Assembly: GCF_000153125.2 (NCBI RefSeq)
Contig: NZ_CM002299.1
Location: 3,947,338-4,011,337, forward strand
DNA from: Congregibacter litoralis KT71
Lineage (GTDB): Bacteria > Pseudomonadota > Gammaproteobacteria > Pseudomonadales > Halieaceae
Reading direction: 5' to 3'
DNA length: 64,000 nt
In this document: positions 46,795 to 55,366 of the stretch, in pieces
Position numbering within the stretch: position 1 is the stretch's first letter
Layout: every line of letters begins with the position of its first letter
The notes under the pieces: model-generated
Seen by the model: the letters and a program-made list of their open reading frames with translations, nothing else
What the model was told of the DNA's origin: nothing
Databases searched by the model: none
Program-made: the position numbers and the translations under genes

Positions 46795-46956
46795 AGGTGT
46801 TAAGTGACCCCTGCGGATCACGGCTTTCGCCCAACAACGGACCTAAGCGACACATAACTGAACACCTGCTTATCGGAGCATATAGGTAGTCCAACCCATC
46901 ACCTGTCCCACCTGTTACATTGTTCGCAGAACTAGGTGTGCAAAGGGCTTGTTAGC

Positions 46957-47337
46957 ATGACCGAACCTGAATTTCTTGAGGTGATCAATCTCCACGCCGT
47001 AAGCGCAATGAACGCCTTTGCAATATATCTGTCGCTGACCTTCGCATTTCTGACGGCGATTTATCTCATTGGTGCGAGGCTTTCCAAAGCGCAGCTAATC
47101 ATGGTGGGCAGTCTTTATCTCGCCTGGTCCTCATCTTTCGCCCCGGTCGCGATCGTGCATCTAATCGCTTTTGATTCTCTATTTGAGGAATACACAGCTT
47201 TTGCACGTACCAGCCTGTGGTACCTCCCTTGGACAGAGTTTGCCGTCGGAATAACACTATCCGGGATCGCGATCTGTGGTTATTTCGTGTTCGACATACG
47301 GCAAGGAACCATAGGGAAGGGTTCCAATGGTGAGTAG
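46957..47337 (+). CDS. Small membrane protein of unknown function
   Basis: 126 residues from the ATG at 46957 (a GTG-type start at 46936 is possible). Three hydrophobic segments: 'FAIYLSLTFAFLTAIYLI', 'IMVGSLYLAWSSSFAPVAIV' and 'EFAVGITLSGIAICGYFVF'. Short charged tail. No ribosome site stands out. Lies between the IS and the ole cluster; lower GC than its surroundings by eye. Not recognised. Confidence 0.5.
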   Translation: MTEPEFLEVINLHAVSAMNAFAIYLSLTFAFLTAIYLIGARLSKAQLIMVGSLYLAWSSSFAPVAIVHLIAFDSLFEEYTAFARTSLWYLPWTEFAVGITLSGIAICGYFVFDIRQGTIGKGSNGE

Positions 47338-47495
47338 CTCCTCCCGAGAATCGGTGTCTGTCTAACGGCGGCCCTTAAATCGCGTGATCTTACCCTCTCC
47401 GGCCGGCAGCTTTAAAATGCGAGCCACTCCCCAAAAGCGATCGCAAACAAGCTCACGCAGTTATCGGCACCCCGGCTGCAGGTGACCTGGAATAA

Positions 47496-47612
47496 GAAAC
47501 TCCTAAAAGTAAGGTCGTCCTCTTTCGCGAGTTGATTGAAGACCTCCAAGCAAACCCACCTTTACTTGCCGTTGCCTGCCCGGACTGCGATGATGATCGG
47601 CTACTCTTCTAG
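47496..47612 (+). pseudogene. Short coding-like remnant upstream of oleA
   Basis: A 38-codon open stretch follows an in-frame TAA at 47493 and reads 'SKVVLFRELIEDLQANPPLL' and 'AVACPDCDDDRLLF', ending at the TAG at 47610. It has no start codon and looks like the end of a lost gene, possibly of a helical protein. I cannot name the family. The oleA promoter must lie in or near this 280-bp gap. Confidence 0.3.
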
Positions 47613-47621
47613 AGACCTCCA

Positions 47622-48641
47622 ATGTCCGGAAACGCCAAATTTACGCTCAACGACACCGCCATCGTGTCGGTCACTGCTCACCACGCCCCAGAAGTCGTCA
47701 CCTCGGCGTCCCTTGATGATCGCATCATGCATACCTACGAGCGCCTGGGCACCCAACCGGGTCTTCTGGAAAGTCTCGCCGGTATTTCCGAGCGACGCTG
47801 GTGGCCAGAAGGCCATACCTTTACCGAGGCGGCGGCGGAGGCGGGACGCAAGGCCATGGCCGCTGCGAATATCAAGCCCGAGCAGGTGGGCCTTCTCATC
47901 GACACCTCCGTGAGTCGAGACCGGCTCGAACCGTCGTCAGCGGTCACCGTTCACCACTTACTCGACCTGCCCTCATCCTGTCTTAACTTTGATATGGCCA
48001 ACGCCTGCCTGGGCTTCATGAACGCCATGCAGGTAGCGGGGATGATGCTCGACAGCCGCCAGATCGACTTTGCGCTGATTGTCGATGGCGAGGGATCACG
48101 ACAGCCCCAGGAAAAAACCCTGGAGCGCCTTGCCTCCGACGAGGCCACGGTGGCAGATCTCTTTGCGGATTTTGCGACGCTGACTCTGGGATCCGGCGCG
48201 GCGGGGATGGTGCTGGGGCGGCATTCCGAAAACGCCGGCAGCCACAAGATCATCGGTGGCATCAATCGCGCGAACACCTCACATCACAAGCTCTGCGTGG
48301 GCACCCTGGACCAGATGCGCACCGATACCGCCGCGCTCCTGGAGGCGGGACTCGACGTCTCAGAGCGGGCCTGGGCGAATGCCGAGGAATACGGCTGGCT
48401 CGATATGGATCGCTATGTCATCCATCAGATCTCGTCGGTGCACACCTCGATGCTCTGTGAGCGGCTTGGCATTGACGTCGACAAAGTACCTCTCACCTAT
48501 CCCAAGCTGGGCAACACCGGCCCCGCCGCGGTCCCCCTGACCCTCGCCCAGGAGTCCGAATCCCTGAACCCCGGAGACCGGGTTCTGTGTCTGGGCATGG
48601 GTTCGGGCATCAACGCAATGGCGCTGGAAATCGCTTGGTAG
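47622..48641 (+). CDS. oleA: OleA: thiolase-type acyl-CoA condensing enzyme for olefin synthesis
   Basis: Head-to-head (non-decarboxylative) Claisen condensation of two acyl-CoAs to a beta-keto acid. The 339-residue product has KAS III fold with nucleophile Cys129 in 'MANACLGFMNA', His268 in 'RYVIHQIS' and Asn298 in 'KLGNTGPAA'. Glu103 ('RDRLEPSS') lies 26 residues before the Cys, the same spacing as the essential Glu117/Cys143 pair of Xanthomonas OleA, which separates it from ordinary FabH. Start ATG at 47622. First gene of the ole cluster. Confidence 0.93.
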   Translation: MSGNAKFTLNDTAIVSVTAHHAPEVVTSASLDDRIMHTYERLGTQPGLLESLAGISERRWWPEGHTFTEAAAEAGRKAMAAANIKPEQVGLLIDTSVSRDRLEPSSAVTVHHLLDLPSSCLNFDMANACLGFMNAMQVAGMMLDSRQIDFALIVDGEGSRQPQEKTLERLASDEATVADLFADFATLTLGSGAAGMVLGRHSENAGSHKIIGGINRANTSHHKLCVGTLDQMRTDTAALLEAGLDVSERAWANAEEYGWLDMDRYVIHQISSVHTSMLCERLGIDVDKVPLTYPKLGNTGPAAVPLTLAQESESLNPGDRVLCLGMGSGINAMALEIAW

Positions 48642-51238
48642 ACGCTGCACCAAACACCACCGCTGCGGCTGAATCAGCCATCGACCTCTCCGCTGACCTG
48701 CGTGCCGACCTGCTGGCCGACCTGAAAGCCGAGCTCCCGGCCGACTTACCGGGTCTCGATCCCTCCTGGTCGCGATGGGTAGAAGCGGGTGGACATGTCT
48801 TTCATGTGCTCGACAATCGCGTTGCCGACGCGACGCTGACCCTGGTCTGCGTGCACGGAAACCCCACCTGGTCCTGCACCTGGCGGAAGGTCATTTCCGA
48901 GGCCGGAGCAAATGTGCGTGTCATCGCCCTTGATCAACTGGACATGGGGTTTTCTCAACGTACGGGCACCACCCGTCGCCTGGGCCAGCGCATCGCCGAT
49001 CTCAACGCCGTCATCAATGCCCTGAACATCACCACCCCCATCATCACCGTCGGTCAGGATTGGGGAGGCGCCATCTCCCTGGGATGGGCGACGCAAAACG
49101 TCCATCGCCTTGCGGGCGTGGTGGTGGCAAACACCGCGGTGCATCAGCCCGAGGGAGCCCGGGCGCCGCTGCTGATCCGCATGGTGCGACCGTTCATCAA
49201 GTGGGTGTGCGTGCGACTCCCCCTATTCGTATGGGGGACTACCGTACTGGCGCGGCCACCCCTGCGCGGCACCTTACGCGATGCCTATCTCGCCCCCTAT
49301 CGCAGCGCAAAACGAAGAACGGCGGTAGGCGACTTCGTCGCCGATATTCCTCTCGAACCGGAACATCCCAGCTACGACGACCTCAGCGCTATCGCAGAAG
49401 GCCTGGCGCGGCTTGCAGATATCCCCGCGCTGATGCTGTGGGGACCCTCAGACCCGGTGTTTTCTGACCTGTACCTGCGGGATCTCGAGCAACGGCTCCC
49501 CCACGCCGACGTACATCGCTTTATCGGCGCCGGGCACCTGGTGGTAGAAGACGCCGATGTCGCCGGAACCATTCATCGCTGGATAAACGCGGAACCCGCG
49601 CCAAAGACAATGGCGGCGGAGAAACGCCCTCCTCTCTGGAGTGCCCTGGATAAACTCGATAGAGACACCAGGATCGCGGTTACGGAAGCCACGCCCGACG
49701 GGACGCAATCCATCACCTTTTCAGAACTGGCAATCACCGTTCGCCAGACGGCTGCCGGTATGGCCGCCCACGGCATCAACAAAGGTGACCGCGTGGCACT
49801 TCTCATACCCCCGGGCATCAACCTGAGTATCGCCCTGTACGCCTGCTGGCGTCGTGGCGCGGTCGTGGTGCTCGCCGATGCCGGCCTCGGGCCCGTAGGT
49901 CTCACGAGGGCGATGGCATCGGCATCACCACAGTATGTGATCGGGATTAACCGCGCTTTGGCGGCGGCCCGCTTGCTGGGATGGCCGGGGGAACGTATCT
50001 CCGCCACCATCCTGTCAACGATGGAAAAACGAATTCTGGGCGCCACAAGCAGCCTGCCCGAGTTGCAGACCCTGGGCCAAAGCGACCCGCTGCCGAATGC
50101 CCCCCTCGACGACGATCCCGCCGCCGTGGTGTTCACCTCGGGATCGACGGGACCTGCCAAAGGCGTGGCCTACGGTCATCATCAGTTGCAGGCACAGCGC
50201 GACGCCCTGATGAGCGCTTACGCCATCACCGAGTCAGACCGACTGGTGGCAGCCTTTGCTCCCTTCGCCCTTTATGGGCCCGCCATGGGAATTCCGTCGA
50301 TGGTCCCCAACCTGAAAGTCACATCGCCGGGAACCCTGAGCGCCGAGGCGCTGGCCGAGGCTGTGGCGGCTATCGACGCGACGCTGGTGTTTGCCTCGCC
50401 TGCGGCCCTCAGCAATGTCGCGGCGACAGCGGATGCCCTCAGCCCCGCCATGAGCCGGGCATTCCAAACGGTGCGGGTACTGCTGTCCGCCGGCGCGCCG
50501 GTGCACCCCAAGGTGCTGCGCAGCGCGGTCGCCCTCATGCCAAACGCCGAGGCGCATACGCCCTACGGTATGACCGAAGTGCTGCCCGTCGCCGACATCA
50601 CCCTCCGGGAAATCGAGAGGGCGGGCCCCGGCAACGGTGTGTGCGTGGGCGTGCCCCTGCAGGATGTCATCGTACGCATCAGCCCTCTCACAGGCACCGG
50701 CGCGACGTCGGATGCTCTTATCGAGGCGCCGGAGGTCACGGGTGAGATTGTCATTCAGGCACCCCATATGAGAGAGAGCTATGACAAGTTGTGGGCGACG
50801 CAGCAGGCCGCTGCAACGCCGCCTGGATGGCACCGCAGTGGCGATGTGGGCCACTTCGACGATCAGGGCCGTTTATGGGTCGAGGGGCGTATGGCCGACA
50901 TCATCACCACGTCCGAGGGCCCCCTGACCACCGTCGGCATTGAGCAGGCAATAGAGGAACTCCCGGATATCACCCAGGCGGCCGTAGTGGGCATAGGACC
51001 TTCCGGCACCCAGCAGGTCGTGGCTGTTATCTGCCCGGCGGATCCCCCACGGAAACCGCGATTGGCGGCGATTGACCGGGCGGACGCCGTGCGCTCCGCT
51101 GCCAAAGTTTCCATCAGCGCCGTCCTGGAGATCCCGCAAATGCCCGTGGATCGCCGTCATAACTCCAAGATTCATCGCGGGGAGCTGGCCAACTGGGCGG
51201 CCCGCATTCTCGCCGGCGGACGAATGTCATCCCCATGA
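48587..51238 (+). CDS. OleBC fusion: beta-lactone decarboxylase and beta-lactone synthetase
   Basis: 883 residues combining two steps. Residues about 65-335 are an alpha/beta hydrolase of the haloalkane-dehalogenase type (OleB): 'VHGNPTWS', nucleophile Asp158 in 'VGQDWGGAIS' and His in 'GAGHLVVED'; it turns the beta-lactone into an olefin and CO2. From about 345 on is an ANL adenylating enzyme (OleC): 'VVFTSGSTGPAKGVAYGH', 'TPYGMTEVLP', 'GWHRSGDVGHFDDQGRLWVEG' and 'NSKIHRGEL'; it closes the beta-lactone from the beta-hydroxy acid and ATP. The N-terminus has an Asp-Leu repeat (ADLRADLLADLKAEL). The GTG at 48587 (GGAG upstream) overlaps oleA by 55 bp; a TTG at 48635 is an alternative. Confidence 0.92.
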   Translation: MSGHGFGHQRNGAGNRLVDAAPNTTAAAESAIDLSADLRADLLADLKAELPADLPGLDPSWSRWVEAGGHVFHVLDNRVADATLTLVCVHGNPTWSCTWRKVISEAGANVRVIALDQLDMGFSQRTGTTRRLGQRIADLNAVINALNITTPIITVGQDWGGAISLGWATQNVHRLAGVVVANTAVHQPEGARAPLLIRMVRPFIKWVCVRLPLFVWGTTVLARPPLRGTLRDAYLAPYRSAKRRTAVGDFVADIPLEPEHPSYDDLSAIAEGLARLADIPALMLWGPSDPVFSDLYLRDLEQRLPHADVHRFIGAGHLVVEDADVAGTIHRWINAEPAPKTMAAEKRPPLWSALDKLDRDTRIAVTEATPDGTQSITFSELAITVRQTAAGMAAHGINKGDRVALLIPPGINLSIALYACWRRGAVVVLADAGLGPVGLTRAMASASPQYVIGINRALAAARLLGWPGERISATILSTMEKRILGATSSLPELQTLGQSDPLPNAPLDDDPAAVVFTSGSTGPAKGVAYGHHQLQAQRDALMSAYAITESDRLVAAFAPFALYGPAMGIPSMVPNLKVTSPGTLSAEALAEAVAAIDATLVFASPAALSNVAATADALSPAMSRAFQTVRVLLSAGAPVHPKVLRSAVALMPNAEAHTPYGMTEVLPVADITLREIERAGPGNGVCVGVPLQDVIVRISPLTGTGATSDALIEAPEVTGEIVIQAPHMRESYDKLWATQQAAATPPGWHRSGDVGHFDDQGRLWVEGRMADIITTSEGPLTTVGIEQAIEELPDITQAAVVGIGPSGTQQVVAVICPADPPRKPRLAAIDRADAVRSAAKVSISAVLEIPQMPVDRRHNSKIHRGELANWAARILAGGRMSSP

Positions 51239-52218
51239 GGGTATTGATCACCGGCGCCACCAGTCTTTTGGGGCGGGCTATTGCTAAAACACTATTGGAG
51301 CGCGGCGATAGCGTTGCGGTACTCCAGCGCAGACCCTGCGGTCTCCAGGTCGATGAATATCTTGGGGATATCACAGACGGGGCGCTCGTTTCCCGGGCCA
51401 TGGCCGGGGCCGACGCCGTGATTCACCTGGCGGCCCGGGTATCCGTGGTGGGTCCCTGGGCGGAGTTTCAGCGCACTAACGTGGAGGGCACCCGGACTGT
51501 TCTTGAGGCGGCGAGGGAAGCAGCCTGCAGTCGTTTTATTCAGGTGTCCTCGCCCTCCGTCGCCCATAGCGGCACTTCTCTGGTGGGCGCCGCTGCAGAA
51601 CCGGCAGATCCTAAAGGAGCACGGGGCTCCTACGCTCGCTCCAAGGCATTGGCAGAGCAGATGGTGCTGACCGCAGAGAATATGGCCGTGGTGGCCGTGC
51701 GCCCGCATCTCGTGTGGGGACCCGGTGATACACAGCTCGTCGCACGCATTGTGGAGCGGGCGCGTCAGGGACGTCTTGCCGTGGTGGGTTCGGGGATGGC
51801 GCTCATCGACACCACCTACACCGACAATGCCCGGGACGCCATCGTTGCCGCCCTCGACAGAGCACCGGATTTATCCGGTCGTGCCCTGGTAATCTCCAAC
51901 GGCGAGCCTCGCCCTGTACAGGAGCTCTTCGATCGCATGGCCAGCGCTGCAAAGCTCTCTCCAGCCCGGCTCAAAGTTCCGACCGTGCTTGCCAGGGCCG
52001 GGGGACGGCTTGTCGAGGGCATCTGGAATCTCACAGGACGCCAGGACGATCCGCCGATGACCGCCTTTCTGGCTGAGCAGCTCTCTACGGCTCATTGGTT
52101 TGATCAACGGGAGACGCGCAGGCTTCTGGACTGGACACCGGCGGTGTCCCTCGATGAGGGGTTCCAGGCGCTCACAAGATGGTATGCGCCTGAGCAGCGC
52201 TCATCGTCAGAGGCTTAG
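51235..52218 (+). CDS. oleD: OleD: NADPH-dependent 2-alkyl-3-oxoalkanoate reductase
   Basis: Reduces the OleA beta-keto acid to the beta-hydroxy acid that OleC lactonises. 327-residue SDR-extended protein with Rossmann 'GATSLLGRAIAKTLLERG' and active site 'YARSKALAEQM' (YxxxK), plus 'SPSVAHSGTS' catalytic Ser region. The ATG at 51235 overlaps the oleBC stop by 4 bp, so the three genes are one translationally coupled unit. Ends convergently with the YugP gene (4-bp overlap). Confidence 0.93.
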   Translation: MRVLITGATSLLGRAIAKTLLERGDSVAVLQRRPCGLQVDEYLGDITDGALVSRAMAGADAVIHLAARVSVVGPWAEFQRTNVEGTRTVLEAAREAACSRFIQVSSPSVAHSGTSLVGAAAEPADPKGARGSYARSKALAEQMVLTAENMAVVAVRPHLVWGPGDTQLVARIVERARQGRLAVVGSGMALIDTTYTDNARDAIVAALDRAPDLSGRALVISNGEPRPVQELFDRMASAAKLSPARLKVPTVLARAGGRLVEGIWNLTGRQDDPPMTAFLAEQLSTAHWFDQRETRRLLDWTPAVSLDEGFQALTRWYAPEQRSSSEA

Positions 52219-52904
52219 CGGCGAAGGACTGCCAGCCATCGTCCCAGGTTCAGCAGGCTTCCCAGGGAGGCCGCCACATAGGTCAGCGCGGCCGCTTTCA
52301 GAATACGGTTGGCGTGGGGCAAGTCTCCTTCGTGAAGATACTGCCCCTCTTCCAGAATGGGCAGCGCTTTGCCAAAGCTCGCATCCAGCTCCACGGGCAG
52401 CGTCGCAAGATGTACCAGGGTGCCGACAAACATTGAGCCAATGGCGGCAACGAAAAAGGCCAGCCCAAGCGCCGGCGCTCGCGTAAGCATGATCACCACG
52501 GGCGCGGCGATCATCGCAATGCTCCCGATCCGCTGACTCCGGATGGCAAACTTCGCCAGCGTCTGACGACTGCGAAAAAGTCGCTCGTCCCGCGCATCCT
52601 GAATCGCGTGCCCTACTTCATGAGCCGCCACGGTAATGGCGGTAAGGGAGTGGCCATTGAATCGCTCCTCCATCAAACGCACTGCTTTTGCGTCGGCATC
52701 GTAGTGATCGCCGACGGTGGTCTCCTCCACCACCACCTCCTGAAGATCAAAACGATCCAGAAGATGTCTGGCAAGTTCAGCCCCACTGCCCTGGGCCCCA
52801 TAGCGATCCGCAGGTTCCTGATACTTCTTGAGCACCCGCTTCACCCACAGCCCGGGCAAGGCAATGGCGCAGATCAGAACAATGGCCATTACAACAAACA
52901 ACAC
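52215..52904 (-). CDS. YugP-like membrane zinc metallopeptidase
   Basis: 229 residues, zinc motif HEVGH in 'TVAAHEVGHAIQDA' near residue 93 and several hydrophobic segments ('VVMAIVLICAIALPGL', 'MIAAPVVIMLTRAPALGLAFFV', 'AALTYVAASLGSLL'). Fits the Zn_peptidase_2 (YugP) family, whose substrates are unknown. No partner genes. Confidence 0.9.
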   Translation of the reverse strand: MLFVVMAIVLICAIALPGLWVKRVLKKYQEPADRYGAQGSGAELARHLLDRFDLQEVVVEETTVGDHYDADAKAVRLMEERFNGHSLTAITVAAHEVGHAIQDARDERLFRSRQTLAKFAIRSQRIGSIAMIAAPVVIMLTRAPALGLAFFVAAIGSMFVGTLVHLATLPVELDASFGKALPILEEGQYLHEGDLPHANRILKAAALTYVAASLGSLLNLGRWLAVLRR

Positions 52905-52989
52905 GCGCCTATCTCCGCCCCGTCATTTTGACCCCATCATCGTGATCCCGTCATCAGTTGCTATCGCCACGCTCATCGCTGACCCCGCC

Positions 52990-53736
52990 CTAATCATGAC
53001 GCGCGGCGACAATCATGTAGTTGACGCTCGTATCATCCGTGAGGCTGTAAGACCGCGTGAAGGGGTTTACGGCAACGCCCGCCGACTTCAGGGGCGTTAA
53101 GCCCGCAGCCGTCAACATCCTACGGGTCTCCTCCGGGGTTACAAACTTCCGCCACTGATGGGTGCCTTTGGGCAGCCAACGCAGGACATACTCGCCACCG
53201 ATGATGGCGAATAGCCAGGATTTGAAGTTCCGGTTCAGGGTCGCGACGATTTGCACACCCCCGCCCGCAACGCAGGCACCGCAGGACGCCATAAATGCAT
53301 CGAGGTTTTCCACGTGCTCAACGACTTCCATGTTCAGCACCACGTCGAACTGTCGGTGCGCAACGCTGTCGATGTCGCCGTGAATGTATTCGATAGCCAG
53401 GTCCTCTGCAGCGGCGTGCTCCATCGCGATAGCAATGTTTCGCTGCGCGGGATCCACCGCGGTGACCACGGCACCGGCACGGGCCATCGCCTCCGAAAGC
53501 AGTCCGGCACCACAGCCGATATCAAGCACGGTCAAGCCTTTTAGTGGCGCCTGCGACGTTTTCAAACCGAAGTGCTCAGAAACCGCCTCCACCACAAAGG
53601 GCACTCTCAAGGCATTCAGGCGATGGAGGGGCCACATGGGACCCTTGGGGTCCCACCAGGTCGCCGCGAGGGCGTTGTAGCGCTTGATTTCTTCGGCGCT
53701 GACGGACATCCGAGGATCTGACGCTGGCGCGTTCAT
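52990..53736 (-). CDS. ubiG: Ubiquinone biosynthesis O-methyltransferase UbiG
   Basis: Performs both O-methylations in ubiquinone synthesis. 248 residues with 'WWDPKGPMWPLHRLNALR' typical of UbiG, SAM motif I 'VLDIGCGAGLLSEAMA', 'DVVLNMEVVEHVEN' and C-terminal 'NYMIVAARHD'. Start ATG at 53736. Confidence 0.96.
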   Translation of the reverse strand: MNAPASDPRMSVSAEEIKRYNALAATWWDPKGPMWPLHRLNALRVPFVVEAVSEHFGLKTSQAPLKGLTVLDIGCGAGLLSEAMARAGAVVTAVDPAQRNIAIAMEHAAAEDLAIEYIHGDIDSVAHRQFDVVLNMEVVEHVENLDAFMASCGACVAGGGVQIVATLNRNFKSWLFAIIGGEYVLRWLPKGTHQWRKFVTPEETRRMLTAAGLTPLKSAGVAVNPFTRSYSLTDDTSVNYMIVAARHD

Positions 53737-53922
53737 ACACTGTCTCCGCGTTTATTTGTGGTTTGCTGCTTGAGTTATTCACATTGTTTACGTGATCGCC
53801 TTAGCTGCGGGTTTACCCTGTTCAAGAACCGTCCGGCTCGTCTGCATTATCATGGCGCAATTCGGACGACAGGTTCCTCGAGATGCCTCACGCCAGACGA
53901 GTCTCACACCGGGAGTAAATTT

Positions 53923-54960
53923 ATGCCCAACGCCCCTTTCCCCGGCGATCTCCCCATCATCCAGGCGCCCATGGCCGGAGTGCAGGACAGCGCACTGACC
54001 ATCGCGGTCTCAAGGGGCGGTGGCGTGGGCTCCCTGCCCTGCGCCATGCTATCGGCGGTCGCGCTTATCGAGGAACTTGAAGCGATCAGGGCCTCGGGCA
54101 TCACGCTCTACAACCTGAATTTCTTCTGCCATCGACCGCCACTGCGGGATGCACAGGTAGAGGCGCGTTGGCGCGGGGCCCTTGCCCCCTACTTCCGCGA
54201 GTATCAGATAGACCCCACAAGCATCCCCGAAGGCGCCGGTCGGGTGCCCTTTTCATCGGAGACCCTCGCGCTGATCGCAGGCTTTGAGCCCCCGATTGTG
54301 AGTTTCCATTTTGGACTTCCGGACCGCGGCAGTATCGATGGGATTAAGTCCTGGGGTGGACAAATCTGGTCGTCGGCAACCACGGCAGATGAGGCGCGGT
54401 GGCTGATGGATCACGGTGCAGACGCCATCATTGCGCAAGGCATCGAGGCCGGGGGCCACCGCGGCATGTTTCTCACGCGGGATTTAGGATCGCAGCTTGG
54501 GACCATGACGTTACTCGAGGCCATTCAGCGTGCCACTACCCTGCCGGTCATTGCCGCTGGTGGTCTTTCAACGCCGGAGCAAGCTCGCGAAGCACTGGAC
54601 GCCGGCGCCTGGGCCGTACAGGCAGGGACCGCCTATCTGTGCTGCAACGAAGCCAAGACCACCCAGATCCATCGCAACAGGATCGAGAAAAGCGCCGCCG
54701 ACGACACACAGCTTACAAACCTGCTATCCGGGGGTGTGGCACGGGGGATACCGAATCGTCTGATGCGCGACCTGGGACCCATGAGCGAGCTTGCGCCTCC
54801 CTTCCCCCTGGCGTCCACTGCCCTGGCGCCTCTTCGGGCTGCAGCGGAAGCCCGGGGCAGGGATGACTTCTCACCCCTCTGGTGTGGCACGCAAACTGCC
54901 GGTTGCCGAGCGGTCAGCGCCGGGGAACAAACACGCTGGCTTGCCGGTTGTAAGGATTGA
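53923..54960 (+). CDS. Nitronate monooxygenase-family FMN enzyme
   Basis: 345 residues of the 2-nitropropane dioxygenase/NMO family: 'IIQAPMAGVQDSAL', 'DAIIAQGIEAGGHRG' and 'VIAAGGLSTPEQ'. Other family members are FabK-like or unknown FMN oxidoreductases, so activity on nitronates is probable but not proven. Start ATG at 53923 with GGGAGTAAA; the frame continues 165 bp further without homology. Confidence 0.88.
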   Translation: MPNAPFPGDLPIIQAPMAGVQDSALTIAVSRGGGVGSLPCAMLSAVALIEELEAIRASGITLYNLNFFCHRPPLRDAQVEARWRGALAPYFREYQIDPTSIPEGAGRVPFSSETLALIAGFEPPIVSFHFGLPDRGSIDGIKSWGGQIWSSATTADEARWLMDHGADAIIAQGIEAGGHRGMFLTRDLGSQLGTMTLLEAIQRATTLPVIAAGGLSTPEQAREALDAGAWAVQAGTAYLCCNEAKTTQIHRNRIEKSAADDTQLTNLLSGGVARGIPNRLMRDLGPMSELAPPFPLASTALAPLRAAAEARGRDDFSPLWCGTQTAGCRAVSAGEQTRWLAGCKD

Positions 54961-55054
54961 ATACGGTCTTTAAGGGAGTGAACGTACTGAGGGCGTGAAA
55001 GGCAAAAGCGGAACAACGGGACCACGCTTTTTAAAAAACGCGTCAACACGCTTC

Positions 55055-55330
55055 CTAGGATACGTACTCATCGAGAAAGCGCTGCACCTCATTGCGCAGA
55101 GGCCCTTTGAAAGCGGAGGCCATCAATCCAAGCTCCACACTGACCAGCACATCCGCATCCGACAGGGTGAGTTTGCCATCGACACCTGCACCCTTGATGC
55201 GCACGGAATCACCTTCCCAGCGGGCACGCACACCGTGGGTGCCCTCCAACTGTTTGGCAAGGCCCTCTGCGGCTTCCCGAAGCTCGGCTTTGTCCATGCT
55301 GTGCGGCTTGCGAATCTGAAATCCTGCCAC
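55055..55330 (-). CDS. Polyhydroxyalkanoic acid system family protein
   Basis: 91 residues, PF09650-like: 'RKPHSMDKAELREAAEGLA', 'VRARWEGDSVRIKGAGVDGKL' (segments) and 'ELGLMASAFKGPLRNEVQRFL'. Family members lie in PHA gene neighbourhoods but their function is unknown. It fits the phasin/PhaD genes 4 kb away. Confidence 0.8.
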   Translation of the reverse strand: MAGFQIRKPHSMDKAELREAAEGLAKQLEGTHGVRARWEGDSVRIKGAGVDGKLTLSDADVLVSVELGLMASAFKGPLRNEVQRFLDEYVS

Positions 55331-55366
55331 CCTGGCTCACCTCGTTATTGTTTTGCGCAGTATAGG

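Noticed and set aside
55020..55050. ACGCTTTTT/AAAAAACGCGT near-palindrome between convergent genes as terminator
   Set aside because: AT-rich core without a GC stem; structure would be weak.
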